Shown: one piece after another, positions 1 to 6,528 of the stretch
Layout of the letters: each line of letters begins with the position of its first letter
Position numbering within the stretch: position 1 is the stretch's first letter
From: an uncultured Caryophanales bacterium
GTDB lineage: Bacteria > Bacillota_I > Bacilli_A > Acholeplasmatales > Anaeroplasmataceae
Reading direction: 5' to 3'
NCBI GenBank assembly: GCA_937885165.1
Contig: CAKZZJ010000203.1
Location: 1-13,158, forward strand
DNA: 13,158 nucleotides
Made by a program: the position numbers and the translations under genes
Notes under the pieces: generated by a model
Databases searched by the model: none
What the model was told of the DNA's origin: nothing
What the model saw: the letters and a program-made list of their open reading frames with translations, nothing else

Positions 1-1256
1 CATATATCATATTACCTATTTCAGGAGAAGTGGTTAAATTTGAAGCAGGAGATTTCTTATGGCCCGAAAGATTTGGCGATTATCAATCTTTAAGAGCCCA
101 AGTAGGAGAAACCGTGTGGCAAACACAGTATCTCCAAGATCCAATTGCTACAGATAAGACTTATGTTAGAGAAGAAATGATTAGAGAAGAAGATTGCACA
201 AATTGTCCCGGTTGGAATACTTCACTTGGAACAATTGATGAATCTAAAGTAGATATTATTTATGCTTCACACGACTTTCCCGTTAAAGATAAAGTTACAG
301 CAGACTTTTTAGGCTCAATTTTAGCTTATAGAGTCAAGAAAGTATTATATATTGTAGATTGTTATGAAGCAAAACAAAACTTTATTAAAAATTTAGCTTA
401 TGTTAAAGGCATAGATTCAACATTTGCTGGATCAATTCAAATTATAGAAGATAAAGCAAATGGTTCACCTTTAATGGATACTTTGAGAGAAGAAGTTCCG
501 GGTATGCAAGCATATAATCCAGGTTCTGATTCTAAAGAAGAAAGAGTTGCTTTAGCTACACCTTGGTTAAATTCTGGTAATGTAGTTTTCGTAAAATCTA
601 GATTTAATCAAATGACTCGTAAATGGGAATTACCACCGTCTTTACAAAATCTAAAAACAAGATTAATCAACTTTCCTTTTGTTGAACACGATGATATAGT
701 TGACGCTCTATCAATGTTAATTCTATTTGTATTTTTGGATCTTAAATATAGCGTTTATAGTCGTTCTTTAAATGATGATAATATAATTTCAAAGGATTCA
801 GAGAACTACGACTATAGCACCGTTTTCTTTAATAGAGAAGGTGATACGTGGAAAGTTCTTGACATTGGTATTAAATATGATTTAATTACTAAATTAATTA
901 TATTAAGAGAATATACATTTATTGCATCAATAGAAAAGGGTTTGAAAATAATGAAAGAATTTGCTCCTGACAAAAATGTTTTTATTGATTGTAGTATAGA
1001 TCCAGTAGGTTTAATATATAATGATGAATTAGCTATTGAATATTATAAAGTAAATGACTTTGAAAGATCTGTGAATGAATTAAATCTTGCTATAGCCAAC
1101 AATAAAGTGTTATTTGATGAACATTGTAAAATGGTTAAAATTGATTTAGAAAACTTTAAATATGATAAGAAAACGCCAGGTAAGTTTAAAACAGATAGAG
1201 ATGGATGTGTAGCTTGCTTAAGAACAGCAATGACATATTATGGTGGTATAAACTAA
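1..1256 (+). CDS. terL: Terminase large subunit, C-terminal part (nuclease domain plus extra C-terminal domain), 5' truncated
   Basis: The reading frame is open from base 3, so this is the end of a longer gene. The GTG at 30 is an internal Val, not a start. Residues below are counted from that GTG. Just inside the window is the LWPERF motif that links the ATPase to the nuclease in many large terminases, followed by QTQYLQDP. The RNase H-fold nuclease shows D82 in an ASHDF strand, IIEDKANGS (E140/D141) and HDDIVDALSM (D221, D222, D225), which are the usual metal-binding positions. The protein cuts concatemeric DNA during headful packaging at the portal. After residue 230 most terminases end, but this one continues for about 175 residues. 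The extension again looks RNase H-like: D261 in YDYSTV, D320 in FIDCS, and RDGCVACLRTAM at the end, with Ala395 where the last Asp is expected. The first domain is certain; the reading of the second is inference. Confidence 0.88.
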   Translation, partial: YIILPISGEVVKFEAGDFLWPERFGDYQSLRAQVGETVWQTQYLQDPIATDKTYVREEMIREEDCTNCPGWNTSLGTIDESKVDIIYASHDFPVKDKVTADFLGSILAYRVKKVLYIVDCYEAKQNFIKNLAYVKGIDSTFAGSIQIIEDKANGSPLMDTLREEVPGMQAYNPGSDSKEERVALATPWLNSGNVVFVKSRFNQMTRKWELPPSLQNLKTRLINFPFVEHDDIVDALSMLILFVFLDLKYSVYSRSLNDDNIISKDSENYDYSTVFFNREGDTWKVLDIGIKYDLITKLIILREYTFIASIEKGLKIMKEFAPDKNVFIDCSIDPVGLIYNDELAIEYYKVNDFERSVNELNLAIANNKVLFDEHCKMVKIDLENFKYDKKTPGKFKTDRDGCVACLRTAMTYYGGIN

Positions 1257-1282
1257 AAAGGACCTCTTTCGAGATCCTTTTT
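1255..1282. terminator. Bidirectional rho-independent terminator between convergent genes
   Basis: A hairpin starts on the terminase stop codon. The outer arm AAAAAGGA (1255-1262) pairs with TCCTTTTT (1275-1282), with one C/A mismatch, then CTC/GAG around a TTTC loop. The arms are A-rich on the left and T-rich on the right, so it can end transcripts in both directions. It lies between the rightward terminase gene and the leftward lysis genes. Confidence 0.85.
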
Positions 1283-1298
1283 GGTATAAACTACTTTT

Positions 1299-1574
1299 TT
1301 ATTTTGCATTAATTTCTTTAGTTAATTCAATTATTTTTTCAACAAATTGTTTAACATTTAAGATGAATTGCATAATTTTATATTTTTCTTTAAATGCTTC
1401 GACGACAAATGCTAATTTTTCTGAACCAGATTTACCTGATTTTTCTGCTTCAATCATTTTTTCTTCAATAAACTTTTTCATCTCACCTCTTACTAATGCT
1501 GTAATCAAAGTGATAACTGTTCCCAATAAACTAACAGCTAAGATGATAATTGTAATGATTGCTTCGATATTCAT
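1299..1574 (-). CDS. Putative holin, LLH-type small membrane protein (91 aa)
   Basis: One hydrophobic N-terminal segment (about residues 5-28, IITIIILAVSLLGTVITLI) is followed by a charged helical tail with the sequence AEKSGKSGSEKLAFVVEA. This layout resembles the LL-H / phage holin 6 type family, in which an N-terminal membrane anchor precedes a soluble amphipathic helix. By family role it would permeabilise the cytoplasmic membrane at the end of infection. The ATG overlaps the TGA of the preceding gene as ATGA, and an AAAGGAGT site lies about 8 bases upstream, so the two are probably translated together. It is the last gene of the leftward unit, ending about 17 bases from the shared terminator. 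No endolysin gene lies beside it. Family placement is by pattern only. Confidence 0.65.
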   Translation of the reverse strand: MNIEAIITIIILAVSLLGTVITLITALVRGEMKKFIEEKMIEAEKSGKSGSEKLAFVVEAFKEKYKIMQFILNVKQFVEKIIELTKEINAK

Positions 1575-1846
1575 ATATTAAACTCCTTTTTATGAGATAT
1601 TTCATTTTCAAGAACACTAATACGTGTTTCGTGTTTCGTTAATAATTTATCATGAGCGTCTACTTTATTATTAAGATTTGTAGTATTTTGGTCAATATTT
1701 ACTAACATTGTTTCCATGCGAACTAATCTGGCTTCATCTTCTTTATTAGTTTTTTTACGTTGTCCGAAGTAATTAAGAACAGCTATTAAACAACCGACTA
1801 TAGCAATAATTGAACCTACAGTAATCGTTGATATTGTTAAATCCAT
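1571..1846 (-). CDS. XhlA-like / holin-associated membrane protein (91 aa)
   Basis: It has a single predicted membrane segment at about residues 7-27 (ITVGSIIAIVGCLIAVLNYF), then a basic stretch (GQRKKTNK) and a long heptad-like coiled coil to the end (METMLVNIDQNTTNLNNKV and onward). This is the layout of haemolysin XhlA-like and related lysis-cassette proteins that sit next to holins, although XhlA itself usually has its membrane segment at the C-terminus, so the orientation here is reversed. An AAGAGGG ribosome binding site lies 7-8 bases before the ATG. It overlaps the following holin gene by ATGA. The likely role is partner or regulator of the holin in membrane lysis; this is inferred from neighbourhood and topology. 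Confidence 0.6.
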   Translation of the reverse strand: MDLTISTITVGSIIAIVGCLIAVLNYFGQRKKTNKEDEARLVRMETMLVNIDQNTTNLNNKVDAHDKLLTKHETRISVLENEISHKKEFNI

Positions 1847-1877
1847 AATTAATCCCTCTTTTTCACTTATATTATAT

Positions 1878-1886
1878 ATTATAATA
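1878..1886 (-). promoter_or_regulatory. Possible -10 element upstream of the lysis pair
   Basis: TATTATAAT on the minus strand lies about 31 bases before the first lysis gene. The identical 9-mer lies upstream of the 436-aa gene (7859-7867). No convincing -35 box stands in front of either copy, and the region is so AT-rich that a chance match is easy. Confidence 0.25.
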
Positions 1887-1931
1887 CTTATTTTATATAA
1901 CCCGAAATAATTAAAAATAAAAGATTATTAG

Positions 1932-1961
1932 TTAGTTTTGATAATTATTAAATGCAGACAT
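1932..1961 (-). CDS. Eight-codon micro-ORF with a near-perfect ribosome binding site
   Basis: ATG at 1961 opens MSAFNNYQN, then TAA. In front of it is AGGAGGGA (1966-1973) at good spacing, one of the strongest ribosome binding sites in the window. It is either a leader peptide placed ahead of the lysis genes or the relic of a deleted gene. The other frames past the stop are also closed, so it is not simply a frameshifted longer gene. Whether the peptide matters is unknown. Confidence 0.35.
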   Translation of the reverse strand: MSAFNNYQN

Positions 1962-1982
1962 AAATTCCCTCCTGCTCTTTGT

Positions 1983-2042
1983 TTATTTGTTTTTCTTTTT
2001 AGTTTTATCTCTTAATTTTTTTATAAATTCTTTTCCTGTCAT
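1983..2042 (-). CDS. 19-aa lysine-rich peptide
   Basis: MTGKEFIKKLRDKTKKKNK carries nine Lys/Arg in 19 residues. An AGAGGAAA ribosome binding site sits about 7 bases before the ATG and overlaps the end of the upstream fibre-like gene, so translation of the two is probably linked. It lies between the fibre-like gene and the lysis pair. The sequence could form a short cationic helix, but no family is recognised. A role in lysis, nucleic-acid binding or as a leader peptide cannot be told apart. Confidence 0.45.
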   Translation of the reverse strand: MTGKEFIKKLRDKTKKKNK

Positions 2043-2054
2043 ACTATTTCCTCT

Positions 2055-3975
2055 TTATTGTGCAGGCGTATAAGTTACATCTGGATAATCAATTTCAATA
2101 GTGGCTGTATAATTATTATCTGTTGCATTGTCTAAATCAAAATAACATCTAACTTCATAGAATTTTCCTAATAGACATCCTTTTCCTACATATAATTGGT
2201 ATCTTTGAACTTCACTACCGTTTCCATCATTAAATGTTATTTCACCAGCATTTCTTAAGATATAAGTAGAGTTATCTATAAGTGGATTATTAACATTTGT
2301 ATATTCTAATGTATTTTCCACACCTGATATTGTCATTGTATCTGGAAAAATTCCGCTATTGAGTATAACACTTGAACTTGAATTAGTCCAAGTTCCATAT
2401 TGAGAAACTGTATCTGAAGCGGGACTAGTGCTTATTTCTTCTCCATCTTCATCATCTTCTTCTATGTCAAATCCAAAACTATAATAATCATTATCATTTT
2501 CATCAGTCATTTTATTGATAACGAAATATCCGCTTGTGTTATCAACTCCATAACAAGTATAACCGATTGTTTCTTCACTAACTATATTTACACTTACACC
2601 ATCAATTTCTTGTTGTTCAGGTGGGTCATATTCAATGGGTAGCACAGATAAAGATTTTCTCATATAAATATCTATACTTAAATCATTTTCACCCATAAAA
2701 TTAGAGATATGTAATAGAATAGTGTCTGGTAGAGTATTCATTACACCCGCTAAAATAGCATCTTGATTTACACCCAAATCACCATTTTCTAAATCATCCC
2801 AATCAAATGAATATTCTGGAATATATGATGATGTAGCAATAGTTCTATTAGATGTCCAAGAAGATGTATCAGGAACTTCTAAGCCATAAGTCGCACCATC
2901 AGGTCTAATAATAGGTCTACCTGTGCTATCAGCAACATCAATAAAAGCGCCACCAAGTCTTAATGAACTCTTATCATTATAATGACTTATATTAAAGAAT
3001 TCAGATTCTACGCCGTTATCAAAATAATTAAAATGTAAACCATCATTTTGCATTTGAAGAGTATACGAATTATTATCTGTGATAATAAAGTCTTCTTTAC
3101 TTAAATTTAAAAACCAAGTCATTGCCAAGTCAACATCAGTTGCCATTAATGAGATGCCATCATTATCTAATACGAGTTCAGTATTAACATTTTCAGTATT
3201 ATTTAAGTGTTTGATATAAACGCGTTCACTATCAACTTCCATTCCATTTTCATAATCAGTATTATTATTACTTGATTTTATGTTAATTGAATTTTCATCT
3301 ACAATAATTTCTTTAAAATCATCTATACCAGATACTAGGTCGAGTCCATCAGAATCAACAGTAAGAGATTGAAGATAAGTATCATTGTCATTCGCCACCT
3401 GTAAATTTATTCCTTCTGCATGAACGGTTAAATCAGCATAAGCATTTATTTCAGAATTAGAGTTAGAAATAACTATTTCTGTATCTTCACTATTATTAGA
3501 AATTCTTTTTGTAATGCCATCACTCACTGTTTCACTTTTAACAAAATCTAATGAGCCACTACCTTCACCACTAAGATTATAATCATTGGTACTCATATCA
3601 TAAGCACCATCATTATATGAAAAAGTAAGGCAGATAAGACTACCATCTAATACATCCATGTAAACTTTCTCAACATTATTATTATCAGTATCTTCATTTA
3701 ATCTTCTATAGTATTGAGTGCTATCATTAACATTTATAATTTTTAAAATTTGATAATCATTTTCAATAATATCAGATATAACACTAGTTGGTGGTTGCCC
3801 GTCAACAAAAGTAGAGTAGTCAACTACTTTAATGTTAATAGAAGCATCTCCCCCCCCCAGGAACTATTCTTGTAGTATCAAATAAAAATTCATTATTTTC
3901 ATTTAATTCTATAGCACTTGTAGTTACATCGCCATTTAATTCTTTGCAAGTAACTTTAAAATTTAATTTTTCCAT
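2055..3975 (-). CDS. Beta-rich fibre/baseplate-type protein, interrupted by a one-base frameshift at a G9 tract
   Basis: The true start is probably ATG at 3975, preceded by GAAGGAGGG at 9-10 bases. As written, that frame gives only 46 residues: it reaches the run of nine G (3850-3858) as VPGGG, reads RCFY and stops at 3835. With eight G the frame would read VPGGGDASINIKVV and continue without a stop to 2055, giving one protein of about 639 aa. Without the fix, the rest can only start at ATG 3659 (534 aa), which has no good ribosome binding site. The protein is acidic, Asn/Asp-rich and beta-rich. Imperfect repeats of about 20 residues (LTVHAEGINL, LTVDSDGLDL, IIVDENSINI, MEVDSERVYI, ELVLDNDGIS) span residues 77-175 of the 534-aa part, as in fibre or spike shafts. 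Position before the lysis genes fits a tail fibre or upper-baseplate protein. No receptor domain or family is recognised. Confidence 0.65.
3850..3858. repeat. Homopolymer tract, nine C on + strand (G9 in the gene)
   Basis: This is the longest G/C homopolymer in a window where most sequence is A/T. It lies at codons 40-42 of the fibre-like gene, exactly where the upstream and downstream halves of that gene change frame. Eight bases would join them; nine do not. It may be a contingency tract or a read error. Confidence 0.9.
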
Positions 3976-3995
3976 AATTTATGTTCCCTCCTTCT

Positions 3996-4109
3996 TTATT
4001 CTTGAGTATCTTGGGTGCTAGATTGTTCAATAATAACTTGTTCCCAATTACCTTCTACATTAGTGAAAAAGAATTTTTCTTCTTGAGTTTTTAATTCTTC
4101 ATTATCCAT
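3996..4109 (-). CDS. 37-aa acidic microprotein
   Basis: ATG at 4109 lies 10 bases after the TAG of the 643-aa gene. The peptide reads MDNEELKTQEEKFFFTNVEG, then NWEQVIIEQ and a polar Gln/Thr/Glu tail. Its TAA sits just before the GAAGGAGGG site of the fibre-like gene, so it fills the whole gap between two structural genes. The upstream site (ATAGGT) is weak, so translation may rely on the gene before it. The core FFFTNVEGNWEQVII could form two short strands. No family is recognised. The tail resembles the acidic Gln/Glu end of the Ig-like protein at 7952-8341. Confidence 0.55.
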   Translation of the reverse strand: MDNEELKTQEEKFFFTNVEGNWEQVIIEQSSTQDTQE

Positions 4110-4119
4110 AGATATTTAC

Positions 4120-5280
4120 CTATATAATCCAATAACCACCTGCAGAATTATTATACCACTTAAATTCCACCTCTGGATATTCATTTGTGATTTCATCTTC
4201 AATATCATTAATGATTTCTTCTTCAAAATCTGAATTAAGCCATTCTTGAGAACCGTGAGCAATAATTATATTTTTCTCGCCTTCCTTTTCGTGTCTTACT
4301 TCAAATTCCGCTTTTTTGAAGATTTCATCATCATCTTTATAACCTTCTTTGATTAAGCCTCTTTTGAGAACTTCTTTACATTTACTAATTAAATCCATTA
4401 ATTTGTTGGAGTCTGATTTATCTTCTATTTCTTTTTCATCTAAAATATCTTCTAAATCAATGTCAGTTTCTTTATAAAGATAATCTGAATGCATTTCATA
4501 TCCGCCAATCCATTCTTCACAATATCTCTTTAAGTCGCCTAATTTACCTCTAACAAGATGGTCACCAGGTTGATAGCCATTTTCATTAACTTCGCCGAGA
4601 TATTCTAATTTATATTCTTTACATTTTTTAATATCTTCTTGAGTCATATCTGATGGAAATTGATAAATATATTTTAAAGTATCAAATGTTGTATGTTTTT
4701 TAATGTTAAAAATTTTCATGATTTCTTCAGTTCCTTTATGTTCACCATAATGTTTATCATGATTTGTATCAAAAACATATTCATTTTCTTTCATTTCTGA
4801 AATTATTGCTGATCTTAATGTTGAATAAAGTTTTTCCATAGAAATATCTTCTTTAAGAACTTCTGGAGCAACTATCCATTCTTCATCTTTTGGTAATGCT
4901 AAATAGTTATATACATCTTCGAATAATTCTGCTGAAGCAGCCGAAATATCATACATATCTAATAATTCCCCGTGAGCTGCATGTCTAATTAATGCTTCAT
5001 ACTCAGCTTCTGAAATAGATTCTTTATTAGCATCTTTCATTTTCTTTTCGGGATCAGCTTTGCTAATACTCACAGAATCTTTGAGAACATCTTTTCTTTC
5101 TTTCATTTCTTCAAACATTCCTAAGATTTCTTGTTCTGGCATATCAGCTAATTCTTCAATTTTATGTAAAAATTCGATAAGTTTTTCTGAATATTCAAAT
5201 TTACCTTCTTCAGATTTTTCTAAACATTTGATATATTCGTCAAAGCCTTGTTCAACAATGTCTTTCTTTGAATCTTTCAT
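4120..5280 (-). other. Candidate nested in-frame gene (386 aa) within the 643-aa gene
   Basis: ATG at 5280 (MKDSKKDIVEQGF) is preceded by AAAAGGAGA (5288-5296), with GGAG 8 bases from the ATG. This equals or beats the sites of most full genes here, and is rare to find by chance in this AT-rich coding sequence. It would yield the C-terminal 386 residues as a separate product in the same frame, leaving the SEKGK-type N-terminal 257 residues unique to the long form. Known cases of this layout include the lambda C/Nu3 protease-scaffold pair. Function here is unknown. Confidence 0.45.
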
Positions 5281-6051
5281 ATATCTTTCTCCTTTTGTAA
5301 TATTATTAATTTGTAATAAATATTCTCTAAATGATGGTTTACAAGCCCAAGGGTGTTCTTCTTTAATACCCATTAATTCATCTCGCAATAAAGGTTTGAG
5401 TTCTTTGAATGCTTCAATGAGCTCAAATAAATTACCATAAGTTTGAGTATTTGTAGAGCCTAAATCTTTTTTAGCAAATTCTCTAGCACTAGCATTATAT
5501 TGTTTAATTCTTTGAACTTCATCAAACATATCGTCTAATGCTGTAGAGAGATAATCCTTATAGAACTTCCATCCAAATTCTAATAATCTATCTACTTTTT
5601 TAGTAATAGTATTTTCTTCTGAGTCATCCCATAATGGGACATTTACAACCCTTTTAAATTCTTTTAAAGGAAGTTCTCCATAACGTTTATCTTTCATGTG
5701 TTTAAACATTTCGATTTTCTTTAATCTCTCTTCTGCGTCTTTTTTATTTTTATATACCTTAGAAAGCTTTTTACCTTTTTCTGAATATATTACATATCCC
5801 CCTTTTTCTTCTTTAATTACATCGCCTATAGATATAGCAGAATCTTCGATAAAATATCTTTCATCAATAATTCCTTCTTCAATTAAATTACGAGCAATTT
5901 TATAAGGATCAGATTTTACTAATTCTTTCAATTCTTCAATGCTTAAATAATCTTCTGAAATATCACTCAAGGTTTGTAAATAATCGATATAATCAATTTC
6001 AGGCCCTTTTAATAATTCTAAGACTTTATCAAATAATTCATCTCTTGTCAT
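4120..6051 (-). CDS. Large structural-region protein of unknown function (643 aa) with SEKGK-type motif
   Basis: Start chosen at ATG 6051, two bases after the TAG of the adaptor gene and preceded by CGGAG; a TTG at 6090 would overlap that gene and has no ribosome binding site. Residues are counted from 6051. Residues 84-118 (GGYVIYSEKGKKLSKVYKNK, then AEERLKKIEMFKH) match a short domain seen in many phage virion and head-region proteins, where it has no firmly known role. The remainder is acidic, Lys/Glu-rich and mostly helical, with no enzyme motif recognised, ending in a strand-rich tail (EFKWYNNSAGGYWII). At residue 258 an internal ATG (5280) carries an excellent AAAAGGAGA site. It belongs to the second leftward group, between the DUF4054-like adaptor and a fibre-like gene. 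An internal head, ejected or scaffold-type protein is possible; this is guesswork from context. Confidence 0.7.
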   Translation of the reverse strand: MTRDELFDKVLELLKGPEIDYIDYLQTLSDISEDYLSIEELKELVKSDPYKIARNLIEEGIIDERYFIEDSAISIGDVIKEEKGGYVIYSEKGKKLSKVYKNKKDAEERLKKIEMFKHMKDKRYGELPLKEFKRVVNVPLWDDSEENTITKKVDRLLEFGWKFYKDYLSTALDDMFDEVQRIKQYNASAREFAKKDLGSTNTQTYGNLFELIEAFKELKPLLRDELMGIKEEHPWACKPSFREYLLQINNITKGERYMKDSKKDIVEQGFDEYIKCLEKSEEGKFEYSEKLIEFLHKIEELADMPEQEILGMFEEMKERKDVLKDSVSISKADPEKKMKDANKESISEAEYEALIRHAAHGELLDMYDISAASAELFEDVYNYLALPKDEEWIVAPEVLKEDISMEKLYSTLRSAIISEMKENEYVFDTNHDKHYGEHKGTEEIMKIFNIKKHTTFDTLKYIYQFPSDMTQEDIKKCKEYKLEYLGEVNENGYQPGDHLVRGKLGDLKRYCEEWIGGYEMHSDYLYKETDIDLEDILDEKEIEDKSDSNKLMDLISKCKEVLKRGLIKEGYKDDDEIFKKAEFEVRHEKEGEKNIIIAHGSQEWLNSDFEEEIINDIEDEITNEYPEVEFKWYNNSAGGYWII

Positions 6052-6052
6052 A

Positions 6053-6526
6053 CTAATTTGCTCCGGGAATAGGATTATTGGTGACAACAAATATAGATGG
6101 GATAGCTTTTGTTTTTAATAATGCCATTAATTGTGCACCATAAGAAGTTGAGTTCCACCATACTGCATTTGCTTCATTAATAATACTTTTATCTAAATCA
6201 TAACTTTTGCTAAAACCACCTACGCTTGCAGAAGAAATAACACCTCTAGTAACACCGCCTCCGGCAATGGTTGCTAGCGTTGAACCAGAGGGAGTAGATT
6301 CATTTGAACCAATTAATGTTGCATAATGTGCGATACATAATGACATAGCCATTTTCCAATCTACGCCAAAGATAGAATAGAAGATTTTATCATTGGCGAT
6401 AGGGTATAAATTACTAAATAATGTATCTATGTCTTCTAAATTTTTAAATTGTGGCATCCAGAAAAGAAAGTCAGCTTTAGTGAATTCAGGATTTTCTCTA
6501 TCAGTTAAAATGCCTAATATTGCCAT
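6053..6526 (-). CDS. DUF4054-like head-tail adaptor protein (157 aa)
   Basis: The small helical protein has the pattern of DUF4054 adaptors. It opens with the short N-terminal TKADFLFWMPQF (FxxxxPxF-type), then residues IDTLFSNLYPIAN, a helix WKMAMSLCIAHYATLIG, a Gly-rich turn (IAGGGVTRGVISSASVGG), then SYD and the ending NSTSYGAQLMALL. The TSYGxxxxxL motif and the VxSxSVGxxSxSY segment are the best clues. Such proteins form a ring under the portal and begin the head-tail connector. TAAGGAGAT, formed by the last two Arg codons and stop of the preceding gene, is its ribosome binding site. In related phages this gene normally lies next to the capsid gene; here it comes after the tail tube. Confidence 0.65.
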   Translation of the reverse strand: MAILGILTDRENPEFTKADFLFWMPQFKNLEDIDTLFSNLYPIANDKIFYSIFGVDWKMAMSLCIAHYATLIGSNESTPSGSTLATIAGGGVTRGVISSASVGGFSKSYDLDKSIINEANAVWWNSTSYGAQLMALLKTKAIPSIFVVTNNPIPGAN

Positions 6527-6528
6527 AA

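Noticed and set aside
1847..2054. tRNA or structured RNA in the gap before the lysis genes
   Set aside because: No cloverleaf, CCA end or strong stem was seen; the gap is explained by two micro-ORFs and AT-rich promoter-like sequence.
2055..3659. A complete 534-aa gene starting at ATG 3659
   Set aside because: No good ribosome binding site precedes it, and the same frame extends upstream past it to the G9 tract, where it joins a well-started frame after a one-base change.
5060..5440. Rightward 126-aa open frame opposite the 643-aa gene
   Set aside because: It is antisense to a well-supported gene, has low-complexity Ser/Leu/Ile composition typical of reverse-complement Glu/Lys codons, and no ribosome binding site was seen. 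The same holds for the other short rightward frames at 1363-1581, 5696-5905, 6393-6587, 7003-7206, 8058-8303 and 9642-9854.
4120..6055. TAG stop-codon recoding, as in some gut phages
   Set aside because: TAG ends both the DUF4054-like gene and the 643-aa gene, and in each case the next start codon follows within about 10 bases. Reading through either would add only a few residues before another stop. No in-frame TAG interrupts a long gene.
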